Source: Carallia brachiata (lineage: Eukaryota > Streptophyta > Magnoliopsida > Malpighiales > Rhizophoraceae). Taken from it: DNA of 64,000 nucleotides. Position numbers and translations under genes: made by a program. Below are positions 48,542 to 61,220 of the stretch, one piece after another. The DNA lies in contig JADCRB010000001.1 of assembly GCA_021464245.1 (NCBI GenBank), positions 6,692,152 through 6,756,151 on the forward strand, in the 5' to 3' direction. The notes under the pieces are model-generated. The model worked only from the letters and a program-made list of their open reading frames with translations, searched no databases and was not told the origin of the DNA. Position 1 is the first letter of the stretch. The number at the start of each line of letters is the position of its first letter.

Positions 48542-50840
48542 CCTTCCGGCGGCCTGATGGGATTCCGACTCCACGGGACTAGTCGCAATGCTAATTAATT
48601 TAATTTATTCTATATGAGGGTGAGGGCCGGTGCTTTACACGTGTATCTAAGTTTTTCTTCTTTTAAATTTTTTTTATTAAAATTTGGATCCCGAGAGGCT
48701 TTAGGGAGACAACTCTGGATGACTAATAGCCCTCTAAGATTTGGGGCTTTTGTTCTAATCCTTAAATGGGAAAAGTGACGAAGGTTTATAAGAATAAAAA
48801 TAATTTTATTTCAATTAAAGAAAAAAAAAAAAATGAAAAATAAAAATAAAAATAATTTTATTGAGTAGTTTATGATTTGATGAATTTTTTAATGAAAAAA
48901 ATTAATAAATATGTAGTATATCCTAGATCGTTCTATTTATGAAGGGTATATTATTTAATTTTTAAAATAAAAGAAGACCTAAAACTATGTATTATTTTTT
49001 TGTGAAAAAAATATTAAAATAATAATGTTTTTCTCTCTTAAAAAAATAAAAAGAGGAATTGATGAATTGCTTCTTTCCTTTTCTATAAAAATTTATTCCT
49101 TTTTTTTTTATTTTTTTCGTGATAATTCTTTTCTTTTTATTAATTGTGCATAATTGCATATTTAATTGTAGGAGTTTCAAATGCATATGAATAATCATTA
49201 AAATTAATTGACTAAATTACAATAAATGTTATATCATGTTTGATTGCGTAAATTAAATTTCTAATTATAACTATTACTCTATATAACATATAACAATCTT
49301 CACAAAATTTACTCTAAAATCCTAAAAATAGACTCCCTCATTAATTTTGGAAGCCGCTTTACTTAAGTGGCAAAATCCTAAAAAGTAGGTTTTTAAACCT
49401 ATCTAATCTAATAATAATATTATAAATTGATAGCTTAGAAAAAAGCTTCCCCATATTTGTAGTTCCAAGTAGTATTCTTAAATTTTTTTTAAAATAATGA
49501 TATAATTTTTTTTCAAAAAATCTAATCTTTAAATGGGTAGTTAAGTGAAAGCTTCTCATTATTTCACTCTCAAAATTAATGATATCTTTCTGAAAAAAAA
49601 TGTATTTAAATGATATAAAATGTATAATTAATGACAAAATGTTAGGTTATGATTAATTATTATAAATGATTTTGTAACATTTCTAACAATTATTGCTATG
49701 AAATAAAGAAAAAAAAACTATTCCTATTTTGTAAATTTTTAACAATTATTATAATAAACAAATTATCCAAAAATTTGATTTCTAATATTTATGTGAAACT
49801 ACTACTATATTTCTCCTTATTTGTAGCCAGAAAAAAAAAAAAAACTCTAATAGTTAATATCAAAGCATGACCAGAGTCGCAAAATTCAGTCACTTGCAAA
49901 CCACAAAATAAATTATGGGGATTTCTATTTTAACTCCTTTTTTTAGGGGAGTCAAATTAATTCATATAATTAAAATAAGGATAGAATAGGTTCCAGGTCA
50001 TTTTATTTATTTTTTTTATGTAAATGCATGGTTGGGAACCGGTAACTTTCCAAGTAGCCGGTTCCCACCCCTAATTTTTTTTTTTAGTTTCTATATTTTA
50101 TGTTACCATGCCACAAATCCAAATTGCCAGCCCTTTGGTTTTTTTTTTTCGCTCTTTTTCCCGTGCCACTTTCTTTTATTAGTTTTTTTTTACTAACTTA
50201 TACAAAATATAATTTTACTGAAAGAATGCTAAGAACTCTTATTATAATGTATTGTGAGTATATCATTCAGTGCACTCGTGAGTTGAAATTAGAGTTATTA
50301 TTTGTTGCGAGTATTAATTCAACGCACTTAAGAATTTTGAAGGAATATCCATTCACCATAATGATTATTAATCACATGGTTTGAATCTTGAATATTAGAT
50401 AATACACTTGTAAATTCAGAATAAAATTTTTCAAAAAGAAATTACACGAATCATTAGTATAATTCATCGAACCTCAAATATACACCATATTATTTTTATG
50501 ATATTGAAGTTTAGTATGTCCAGACTTAAATGATATAATAATAACAATGTTCAGTTGTTTAAGTGAAAAATTACTTCATCATTGATCAATATCAAGTTTT
50601 GAATCTTAATTGGACTATGAGTTCAACCCGTTTAGTATTGAATCATGCATGTAGTAGCAAAATACCCTATTAATTGCTGAAGTGAATTTGTTAAAATTTC
50701 TTTTTGTTTCAATTTGAGCTCAAAAAAATTTCTTTTCGTTACGAAAATCTCCCCTTTTACTAAAATGACTCATTTTTTTTTTAATTTAAATCTAGGCTTA
50801 TTCTATTGTTCTATATTTTGAAATATATATAACTTCATCA
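48542..50840. other. Upstream of DUF3615 gene and AT-rich spacer
   Basis: The first 100 bases are the likely promoter and 5' UTR of the DUF3615 gene. About 48990-49310 is the second copy of the dispersed repeat at 32870-33120. The rest is AT-rich with no gene. Confidence 0.5.
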
Positions 50841-52470
50841 TTTAACTTTGTGGAAAGTATGTAAAAATTTTATAAATTCAAATAACAATAAGTTTTACCC
50901 AAGCAGTTATTCAAATAAAAAATTTTTATATTCAAATATGAGATTATTTTATTTTTTTTTGTATTTTTAGTAACTGGTTACTTAATTTGCGGGAATTGCG
51001 TAAAATTTTTGAAATTTGAATAACTTCACTATTCACTTAAGCCGCTACTAAAATAGAACGGATTTTATTTAAACCTAGCCTATTTTACTTTATCTTGACT
51101 TATCTGTGTTAAAATTACGTAAAAATTGTATGAATTTGAATAATAATAGGATTCATATAAGTAGTTACTTAGGTGGGTCATTATTTACCCAAATGTGAGA
51201 CTATTTCACTTTTATTGCATTTTGAGTTACTAATTACTTAATTTGTATAAATTGCATAAAAAGTCTTGAAATTTGAATAAATTTAGCGTTCACATAAGCA
51301 GTTACTAAAATAGGATATTTTTTTATTTAAATATTTGCCTAATTTACTTAATCTTGATATGTAGGTAATTTGTAACTTAAATAAACTTAAATTGCGTAAC
51401 AATTCTTTTAATTTGAATAACAATAGGTTATTTTTAAGCAGTTACTTAAATTGAACATTGTTTACTTAAATGTAAGACCATTTCACTTATATTGCATTTT
51501 TAATAAACTGATTACTTAAATTGTCAAAATTGCATAAAAAGTCTCAAAATTTGAATAAATTTAGTGTTCACGTAAGCAATTACTAAAATAGGATTTTTTT
51601 ATTTTAATATTTTCCTAATTTACTTAATCTTGGTATGTAGATAATTTGTAACTTAAATAAACTTTTTTTTTTTAGAAGAGTAACTTAAATAAACTTAACT
51701 TGCGTAACAATTCTTTTAATTTTAATAACAATAGGTTATTCTTAAGTAGTTACTTAAATTGAATATTTTTTCTTAAATGTGAGACTATTTTGCTTATATT
51801 GCATTTTCAGTAACTGATTACTTAAATTGTCAAAATTGCGTAAAAAGTCCTAGAATTTGAATAAATTTAACGTTCACGTAAGCAATTACTAAAATAGGAT
51901 TTTTTTTATTTAACTATTTGCCTAATTTACTTAATCATGATATGTAGGTAATTTGTTACTTAACTAAACCTAAATTGCGTAACAATTCATTTAATTTTAA
52001 TAACAATAAGTTATACTTAAGCAGTTACTTAAATTGAACATTTTTTATTCAAATGTGAGACTATTTCACTTTTATTGCATTTTCAATAACTCATTACTTA
52101 AGTTGTCAAAATTACATAAAAAAGTCTCAAATTTTGAATAAAGTTAGCATTCACATAAGCAATTACTAAAATAGGATTTTCTTATTTAAATATGTGCCTA
52201 ATTTACTTAATCTTAATATGTAGGTGATTTGTTACTTAGCTAAATGTAAATTGCGTAACAATTATTTTAATTTGAATAACAATAGGTTGTACTTAAACAG
52301 CTATTTAAATCAGACAGTTTTTTATTCAAACGTGAGATTATTTTACCTTTTATTGTATTTCAGTAGCTAGTTATATAACTTTCAAAATTTGCATACAAAG
52401 GCGAGAAATTTGAATAATGTTAATATTCATATAAGTAATTATAATAAGACAAGATAGTAAAAAGAATTAG
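50840..52470. repeat. Tandem array of alternating ~138-bp monomers (dimer ~277 bp)
   Basis: Two related monomer types alternate. Type A carries gcgtaacaattcttttaatt followed by gaataacaataggtta and starts near 50859, 51116, 51394, 51703, 51977 and 52253. Type B carries gcataaaaagtct then gaataaatttagcgttcac and starts near 50998, 51254, 51532, 51838, 52113 and 52391. Both then share aagcagttact(t/a)aa. A-to-B and B-to-A steps are about 138 bp; one dimer is 30 bp longer because gtaacttaaataaact is duplicated around a T-run. The edges are more diverged than the centre. No coding potential. Confidence 0.9.
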
Positions 52471-52721
52471 TGATTGTTCGTTTTTAAGAATAAATTACTG
52501 ATACAGTTATTATATCTTAACCTTGATAAATATGACAATGTGTCCATAAGAGCTTCCCTTTACTCTTTATTAATAGGAAGTCCTTCTTCCTAAAGAATTT
52601 AAACAAGAAAATTGATTTAGAAGAAATATTGGTGTAACTATGTTTGTAATTTTTGCGTTCTACATTGTCACGAGAGTATTTAGCAATCTGAAATAGAATG
52701 TTACCCCCAAACCATGGTTAC

Positions 52722-53226
52722 GGAACATGCATTAAAAAAGTCCTAAAACTTTAGATTTTTTTTCATTTAAGTCCTAAACCTTTTTGAGATTTCATTTCAG
52801 TCCTAAACCTTTTGATTTTGCTCCAAATCAGTCCTTCCGTTAGTCAACCCGTTAAAAATTACTGTTCACTAACGGAAATTTTTTTAAAAAGGTAAAATAC
52901 ACTATTTAAATATTTTTTTTGTTATTAAATACTTGTATTTTACTTTCAAATAATAACATTTAAGTTGAGATTTTAGATTTTAGATTTATTATTTTATTTT
53001 TTTTAAGATTATACAAAGTATTTCTGTTAACTGGTGAATTGAAATAGTGTATTTTACCTTTTTAAAAAAATTTCCGTTAGTGAATAGTAATTTTTAACGG
53101 TTTGACTAACGGAAGGACTGATTTGGAATAAAATCAAAAGGTTTAGAATTGAAATGAAATTTTAAAAAAGTTTAGGACTTAAATAAAAAAAAATCTAAAG
53201 GTTTAGGACTTTTTTAATACATATCC
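52722..53226. mobile_element. Mutator-type foldback MITE
   Basis: 505 bp bounded by an exact 10-bp duplication, ccatggttac (52712-52721 and 53227-53236). The arms of about 200 bp are inverted repeats: left starts ggaacatgcattaaaaaagt, the complement of the right starts ggatatgtattaaaaaagt, and they share the tccgttagt and ggtaaaatacact segments. The central 100 bp are AT-rich. The long arms and 9-10-bp target site indicate a non-autonomous Mutator-like element. No genes inside. Confidence 0.88.
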
Positions 53227-53236
53227 CCATGGTTAC

Positions 53237-55733
53237 AATTTTTTAATCATGGAAAAAAAAAGACAAAAAAAACTATTGGAATACTTTTTTTTTTAAGATA
53301 AAAGAAAAAAAAATATCTCAAATCCACTTTTTTTTAAAAAAAAAGAATAAAGAATAAAGAACCAGTCTCAAATGCGCCTAAATCCTCCTCTATTTTTTTT
53401 AAGAAACCAAAAATATTTGTTTTGGTATTTTTTTAAAAAAACTCACAAATTCAATAAAATTACCGCAATTTCCTCATGGTCTTCTTCTCACACTCTCTCC
53501 GTTTGTTTCACAAAAATCTGATATTCTTCTTCTTCCCTAAACTTAAGCCCTAATTGGATTCCTCTGTCTCCCACTCTCGCGCCCTCCTCCACCATCTCCC
53601 TCTCGTCACAAGGCGGCTTCTCCTTCTATCTTCGCTGTAACGTGCCGAAGCTTTGTTTCTTCACTGCAATTCCTTCTTCCCAATCGCCCATCAGTAGCCG
53701 TAAGCTCATCGGAGAGATGATTGGTCGGTGAGAGAGGAGGGAAACAGTGAAGCTCAATATGGGAGTTTGTCGATGAAGGAATGCAACGGCGGCAGAGATG
53801 TGAGTAGTGATTCCGTTATTTTTTTGTTTTTTCTTGCATGTAATTGTTATGATCTTATTTAAGTGTAGATTGGGTAGTCAACTGTTCCCTCCTCATAAAA
53901 TTGTTTCAATGTCCAACAAAGAAGGAGGTCAGTTCGTTCCATATAAGCAGTTACTAGGATTTAATACTGCTGGATTGGGCAGACAGTTCTATTCTTGTCC
54001 GTTAATAATGGCAGTTTGCCATTGATCTGTGGCCAATGTTTCGGATTGTTTAATAGTGGACAAGGAAGTACCTTCCTTCCCTCTATTGATCGCTAATTCG
54101 CTATGATCATCACTTATCACAGTTATCTTGACTAGTGTCAAAGAAATAAACATGCACCCGGTAACCGTGGCAACAAGTGAAGCATTGACATTTTGTCAAC
54201 TATGTGTGCGGGTTTTTTTTTCCCCTGAAGCTTTTGTTCTGCAGAATTTAAAATCACCACTACAAAAACAGCTTGATTAATCCTAATATGGGTTGAAATT
54301 TTATAAAATAGTTCTGTCGTGTAATCTCAATATCTGAAAGCTGCTGACTGAGAAATAGAATTGTGTCTTCTTGTGGAATTCTTGCTATTAATTGAAATTT
54401 TAAGATAAGTTTTGTTTGCAAGTTTTTATATTAAGGGATACAACAAAGCATCCAAATCTGCATGCTCCCATCTTTCGCATCCTCTCCATTTATGTAATAC
54501 ATCATTTGGCATGAGCACACAAAACACCAAATTACTTTTTATTAAGTATAGTTTTCAGACTGGCTTGTAAAATTTATACCTGAAACAGACAATTATGTTG
54601 CTGAAGTGCTTTTGTACAAGATACCAGTTAATGATATTAGTATACATATTTGATATATTAATTATCTGAGCTTCATATGATTATATGTGAATTGTATTCT
54701 CAAATGCACACATTGTGTCTAATCATATGACCTGTATGCTTAAGCCACGCACTGTCAAAGAATTCTGGCAATGTATGTGACACGTGAGGAGGATTTAAGA
54801 TCGAGGTGAGTGGTGCTTCATTTATTTTGTTGTGCTATTTTCTCTATTTGCTGTCGTTGCATTGCTTTTATTTCATCTTCATTTTTCCTTAGCTCTAATT
54901 TTATGGTGGAGTTCTCAGATTGGATATCTTGCATTGCAGGAATAAATTATATAAGCATTTGGGTGACACTCTGCATGCTACCCTAACATACCAATGACCA
55001 ATTGTTTTACTGAATTTATTTTTCAAACAAAGAAGAACTTTATATGCAAGCAGCCCGACAAAGTTCATAGAGGCAGCTCTGTTTTTGTTTTCTATTCAAG
55101 AGCTAGATATCAACCAAGTGAGTCTTTTGTGCACGTATGTATTTTTAATTGAATCTTCTATGCACCCAAAAAAAAGGGGGAAAAACAGAGCTGGCTCCTC
55201 TATTTGTTGGGATTTTGGACAGACAATGGCTATATTCAGCCAATATATGTAAATGAGGGTATTTGTGTCCTTTTCGGCTATTATAATTGCTATTTTGTAA
55301 TAAATTCAAACTTTTTTTAATTTTTTGTTAACATAAGTTTAGTTTAGTATGTTTTAAGGAAATTCTGATATATCGGTATATAAGTTGTATTAAAAACATA
55401 CTACAATATACCATATGTAATTTACACTTTGAATTGTGAAGTACGAATTATACAGATTAAATACGTTAAAGGGTAAAATTGTCTGATTGAACAACTAAAA
55501 AGGTTATTATTTTGTCAGCCAATTCCGATGGTGTATACGGCGAGGATTGATGCCCCTTGGCTATTCTTTGAATGAATATGATACTGCCATCGACTAGCAC
55601 CAACGATAGTACCGCTACCAGGCATAACAACGTATGTATTTTTTTTTTCTCCTTTCAAGAATAACAATTTTAGTTTATGGTTTCAATAACCAGTTTATCT
55701 CTTTGACATTAAATCTCTAATTTTTATGAACAT
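53237..55733 (+). other. Probable 5' leader and intron region of the FAR1-like gene
   Basis: About 53470-53799 is CT-rich with no long ATG frame and ends at a strong donor, gat|gtgagt, which is what a plant 5' UTR exon looks like. The next 1.9 kb resembles intron: AT-rich, with stops in all frames. The link to the downstream FAR1-like sequence is inferred from strand and order only. Confidence 0.4.
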
Positions 55734-57660
55734 ATGGTATTTGGAAGTCTTAATGATGAAGATACTATATTCAATTATGATGGCCTTGATAGCATTGATT
55801 TAGCAGCGTCTGATGCAAATGAAGCAGAATCCATGTCTGATATAGATATCAAGAGCCTCATATTTGATACGTTGTCTGATGCCGAAAATTTTTACATGGC
55901 CTTCAGTAAGAAACATGGATTTGGTATTCGATGACAAGACTCTCGCACTAATAAATCGGGTTTAACATGCCGAATGAAGTGGGTGTGTGATAGAGAAGGT
56001 ACTCATGGTGGATCGTCGTCTGTAATAGGTGGTAAAAGAAGACGCAGGTCAGAGAAACGATCAAATTGCACTGCCATGTTTCGAGTTCGGTTCGATAAGA
56101 AGAAAGGAAAATGGTATGTCGGTGATTTCAGGAATGAAGAAAGTCATGACTTACTTCCTCAAACAATGGTAAAATTTATACCCTGTCATAAATCCATGAG
56201 CACAAGTGAGAAGTGTTTTATTGACTTACTACGAGCACAGGAGTAAAAATGAACCAAATAATGCAATTTTTAAAAACCTGTCTGGTGGGCATGGTAGTGT
56301 TGGGTTTACAAGGAAAGATTTACATAACTTTATTCAGTCTAAGAGGTTGACAGATATTAAAGGGGGAGATGCGAAGACAGTTTTGGAAGATTTTGAATTG
56401 AGGAAGCAGGTTGACCCAGGTTTTTATTTTGACTACACATTGAAGGATGATAATAGTTTTGGTAGCCTTTTTTTTGCAGATTCTAAGTCACGAGCTGATT
56501 ATGCTTGCTTTGGAGATGTTATTGCATTTGATGCATGCTATAAACGGAATGTATATAACAATCCTCTTGTACTTGTAGTCGGAGTTAATCATCATCGTCA
56601 AACTATTGTTTTTGGTTGTGCCTTGCTTGAGGATGAAACAATTACTTCATACAAATGGCTGTTAGATCAACTGCTTCTTTGCATGTGTAATAAGATGCCG
56701 CAAAGTGTTGTGACGGATGGAGATAGAGCAATGCGAGCTGCAATTGAAAGGACAATGCCCAACAGTAAACATCGACTTTGTAGTTGGCATTTGGAGAGGA
56801 ATGCCAATCGTGAAGTTCGAAAACCAGAATTTGTCTATGATTTTATGTAGTGCATCTATGGAAAATATGAAGAAAGGGAGTTTGAAGTTAAGTGGACTGA
56901 GATGCTGGATAAATATGATATAAAAAATAATGCATGGATTCAAGAGCATTACAAAGATTGGGAGATGTGGGCTGAGTGTTATTTGAAAGGTCATTTCTTT
57001 GCTGGCCTTCGAACAACATCACGTGGTGAAGGTATGCACTCGTATATGAATGATTTCGTAAACAAAAAGTTAAATCTCCTGGAATTTGTTAGACATTATG
57101 AGCAAGGAGTGTTAGCTATTCGAGACAACATGTTGAGGGAAGATTATGCATCAAATTATACTTCTCCCCCATGCCTTACTAGCAGAGGAATTACAAGAGG
57201 AAGCCAAATACATAATTAAACAGCCAGTCATATGTGATGGGGATAGGCATACATATCAAGTGCATCACTTCAATAAGTCAAATCACGTGCGGACTGTGGT
57301 ATTCAACAAGTTAGATCAGACAATGCATTGTTCATGTATGATGCTGGAATCATGGGGTTTTCCTTGCAGGCACTCATTTACTGTTATAAAACAAGAACAA
57401 TTGACCCATATTCTAGAGTCCTGTATTTTACGGAGGCAGACCAAAGGTGCAATGTCATTTCTGAACTTACCTGATTCTTCCCCTATGAATAAAAAGACAC
57501 ATCAAATGGTTTGGTATGGTTCTCTTATGTCAGAATGCCGAAAACTATGTGACATTGCTTCCACTTCACCAAGTTTGTATTCAGAAGCTATAAACAAGGT
57601 TCGTCATCTTGTGCAACATTTGCATAATAAAGTTAGACCAGATCAGGTGGATGCAGAAGG
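55734..57660 (+). pseudogene. FAR1/FRS-like (MULE transposase-derived) pseudogene
   Basis: Domains in order: FAR1 DNA-binding region (FDTLSDAENFYMAFSKKHGF, NCTAMFRVRFDKKKGKWYV), MULE transposase core (FGDVIAFDACYKRNVYNNPL, VVTDGDRAMRAAI, LCSWHLERNANREV) and SWIM zinc finger (CSCMMLESWGFPCRH). Such proteins are either Mutator transposases or domesticated regulators of far-red light signalling. Lesions: an in-frame TGA at about 55932, a frameshift near 56235-56250, a TAG at 56848 and a frameshift near 57160. Four breaks make a working protein impossible. Homology stops near 57660, where the antisense strand becomes the last exon of a neighbouring gene. No terminal inverted repeats were found, so a dead host gene and a dead transposon are both possible. 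Confidence 0.87.
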
Positions 57661-58967
57661 TGGATATTATCTCAGCTGTCAACTCATTATTGAATGTAGT
57701 CAACTCAGATTTGAACTCAGCCTTTAACTTATCTTTAAATTTATTCATATCAGCCGTCAACTCATTACTGAATGTAGTCAACTCAGATTTTAACTCAGCC
57801 TTTAATGTTGTCAGCTCATCAGGTAGAGATTCCAGTTTGCACATAAAATTTTTGAACCTTGTATCTTCTCCCTGCACAATATGCATATTCAAGATCATGT
57901 AAGAAAGTAGATAAGAATGATTATTTTAGTAATCAATACAAATGACTTCTCGTGTCTTACAGATAAATCATGGAATGTTGACATAGCCTCCTCTTTTTCA
58001 AGAATTCCATCCTGTATTCAAATAATTTAGATTTAAAAATTGAGGTAGTTACCATGAATTCAATGCATTTGAATTAATTTTTAAAAGTACCACCAACTCA
58101 TATGCCAACTATAGAAAGTAGTATCCACATAAGTGAAATATTTTCTTGTCATCATTTTTAAGCTTATATAATATTTTCTATTAAACGGCTCGCATGAATT
58201 TTATATTCATATGCACACAAAGTAATCAGAAAAAGACAATACCTTCATCATATCAAGATCTTCGTATCCTCCAAGCTTAAATAAACAGCTCAAAGTGCTA
58301 CTAACATTGTTATCGTTCCAATCCATGACTCGAGGCACATTGCGTATGTGACGAGGTACTTTCCATGACCCCACATCTAAGTGTTCTAAGTAAAATAACT
58401 GAAAAACAGTAAATGTTTGCATTAAAAAATCACAAGTGACATTGAAAGCAAACTATAAAAAAAAAAAATCAATTCCAAACATTTTTTTAAGACTTTAAGT
58501 ACTTAATTCACATTACATACTTTACCTCTAAAAGCATGATGCATCCAGTTATGTGCCGTGTGCAGTGAACACTGTCTTGCTTGTATTGGTATTGTCTAAT
58601 TCCTTCAACTAAACCTTCTAAGGTGTATTTAGCCCAATTCAAATTTTTGCAAGAAGATAATTCCTTCAACAAACCTAACAACTTTGGGTTTACATAGTAA
58701 AATGAAGTGTTTGGGCGAATTACTGTAGAGACCACATAAAGCAAGAACTTAGCTTTAAACTCATCATTTGGAGGTAGGTCTTTCAAATCCTCTATAAGCT
58801 TTGAAACTTTAATGTTGGATTTTGTCATATTAAACTCCTTTTGTACATATGTATCTTTTCTCAAAAAATTTCCAACCTCTACTCCATTTGAAGAAAGTCC
58901 CATCATCCATTCGACTTCAACCAGAGATAGCATCAACTTTCTCCCATGCACATTCAAACAAGAGGTA
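57581..58967 (-). CDS. Spliced gene of plant-mobile-domain / transposon-associated type, partial
   Basis: Four exons with GT-AG ends and all phase-0 introns: 58526-58967, 58243-58398, 57961-58011 and 57581-57871. Exon 1 begins after an acceptor (gattgcag), so a 5' exon is missing from my model. It reads SCLNVHGRKLMLSLVEVEWM, FLLYVVSTVIRPN, NWAKYTLEGLVEGIRQYQ and HITGCIMLLE; exon 2 continues LFYLEHLDVGSW and DWNDNN. This pattern (a C-P-like start, NWA.Y.L..L...I, GC..LL..FYL.HL) resembles the region upstream of Ulp1-type proteases in plant transposon-borne genes; no protease domain is present. Exon 4 is a charged coiled coil with an internal 26-residue repeat. Its last 30 codons are antisense to the FAR1-like pseudogene, so the natural C-terminus is probably lost. 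Identification is tentative. Confidence 0.45.
57673..57805 (-). repeat. 78-bp in-frame tandem repeat in coiled-coil exon
   Basis: The block beginning cagctgtcaactcattattg recurs exactly 78 bp later (57673 and 57751) with few changes, covering one and two-thirds units. It encodes AE(L/F)KSELTTF(S/N)NELTA twice, in frame, and lengthens a coiled coil. Confidence 0.9.
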
Positions 58968-60235
58968 CTGCAATCAAAATTTCGAGCTAAGAACTCAATA
59001 TTTATTTTCAAAATTTTAAGCTCAAAATTTGAAAAACAGGATAGAGTTCAAGAGAAAGCAAAGGACTAATATGTTGTGCAGCTACAGTTTAAGGACCAAT
59101 ATGTTGTGCAGCTACAGTTTCATGATGTGTTTAGTTTGAGAGAATTTGATGAAAAAGGAAAATGATTGGATTATTATAATAATATAACAACTTAATAAAA
59201 AAATAAAAAAATAAAAATTATATATCCAAATGCAAGAAAAGCTTTTTGGCAATCGATTGACATTGATATAGACAATTCAATTATAAAAAAATATTAAATT
59301 TACAAATAAATAAATTAATAGATATATTTAAATGCATTTATTTTACGTAACTTACTAAATATGTTTATATAATGAATGAGATTTCTAATTTGACTCACTT
59401 TTTTAAGTGAGTATAATTTATTTATAATTTTACACTATATAATAAATAAAGTCTATTTATATAAAAATTTGAAAATAATATTTTAATAGTATTAAATCAT
59501 AAGTTAATTTTACTTTTAAAAAAATAAAATTATCAATCACTTATAATCAAACTCGTCAAAATGATAGACGGACTTTCACAGGACAGATCTAGTTACTGTA
59601 GTATAGAGAACTGAAGTCTACAGCTCGCTATAATGAATTGTCCTGTTGGTTATTAAAAAAAAGAAATTTAAAAAAAAAGTTGTTCTCAACCGAAACAAGA
59701 ACCCCAAAATACCAAAACCCAAAGCAAAGGAAAGCAAGAGAGGGCAGAAGCATACAGACAATGACATAGAGACTAAAAGAACTAGTTGAAAATGGACAAA
59801 ACCTTAAACTCAATATGGAGATTCATTTGGACTTAATTTTAAACTTGACAACCTTTTTAAACTATATTCCTTTCAAGTAGGTTATTTACAAAATAAAGAC
59901 TTAAAACTACTTACAATTTTTAACCAAGATCATCACCGTACCTTACTATCCAAAGTCTCAGTTGTACGTTTTCTCTTTTTGCATGCAATTGATCTAGCAT
60001 CCTTTTGTCTCGAATCGATAGCCTACCCACTACATATCCAACAAATTTAATTAGTGACCAAATGTCAAATGCAATCAATGTTAAAAGAAGAACTCTACAA
60101 AAAATGGTCTAAAGAAGTATATTCCCAATAGTTTAGCATCTAAAAAAAATATTTTTTTTGAAAAATTGCAGGATTGCATTATCACAAGCATTACTAACTC
60201 AATAAAAGTCAAGTTCTCAAGGCATAATTAAAAAA
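58968..60235. other. Spacer upstream of the mobile-domain-like gene
   Basis: Near 59068-59118 a 28-base unit (atatgttgtgcagctacagt...) is directly repeated. Otherwise AT-rich, with no gene recognised. Confidence 0.45.
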
Positions 60236-60363
60236 GAAATTAGAAGCCTACAAATCATATCATAAATATAATTTTTGTAAAGAATTACAAAACCAGTGGG
60301 ATCTGCCAGCAAAGCGGAAATTAGAAGCCTACAAATCATATCATAAATATAATTTTTGTGAAG
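60236..60363. repeat. Direct repeat with a templated filler
   Basis: A 45-bp unit (attagaagcctacaaatcat...) occurs at about 60236-60282 and 60318-60363. Between them is ccagtgggatctgccagc followed by aaagcgg, almost identical to 60826-60850 in the downstream flank block. Confidence 0.85.
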
Positions 60364-60784
60364 AAAAACCAGGACCTGCGTTTTGGGGGCTAGGAGATTT
60401 GGGCGTTTAGGGATTGTAATTTTGCTGTATCAATGAAGAAGGAACATTAGAGCATTCGTTTCGGGCCAGCAGATTGGGCGTTTAGGGATTGCGATTTTGG
60501 GGAAGAAGAGACGCGACATGGCCAGCGAAAGAAAGGTTTACAGAATAACACTTAGGGACATATAGGTCATTTGGAAATTAAACAGTATGATCTTTTTTTT
60601 TTCTTTTTACTTGTTTATTAGGTATCAAAGATTCAAAGTTACTTCAAAAAAAATTGCTAACTTATACAACCGGTTGCCTTGCCAATTTAGGGAGAGTTTT
60701 GTATACTCTTATTTTATAAGAGTGAGATTAATAAACACTTATATATTTTTTTATATCTTATTAAATGTATTTATGTAATTTTAT

Positions 60785-61220
60785 TCTAATTAAAAATTAA
60801 TGCTAGATGGACTTTTTGGTTCCTTCCAGTGGGGTCTGCCAGCAAAGCGGGCTTTCAACAGCCGAGTTATACAAAGAAGCAGTACAAAGAACAATATGCA
60901 CGATGCCATAAGTGATATTGGAGATAATAAAATTATTCTTTCAATTTAATGTATGGGATAAAAGTAAGGGACAAAGAGTTTTAGTCTTAGATTAGTTATA
61001 AGGAAAATTTTTTTAAAATTTTTTAAAATTTTTTTCTTATAATAAAATTTTATTTTAGGATGTAATTAATTATGTTTAAAATAATATTAGGTATATTTAA
61101 GATAATATTAAATTTATTTAAAATTTAATTTAAAAAATTAAAAAAAAAATTTATTTATGTCTAGAGGTGGTGCCCACGCCTCCGTTCCTATATTAGCTCG
61201 TATGTAAGGGTTTATTTGTT
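60785..61220. repeat. Cluster-flank block W, copy 2
   Basis: Counterpart of 18745-19310, sharing ggttccttccagtggggt, a gccagcaaagcgggctttca stretch, gtaagggacaaagagtttt, gtctagaggtgg and tattagctcgtatgt. It lies downstream of the broken third ankyrin/PGG copy, as its partner lies downstream of copy 2. Confidence 0.85.
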
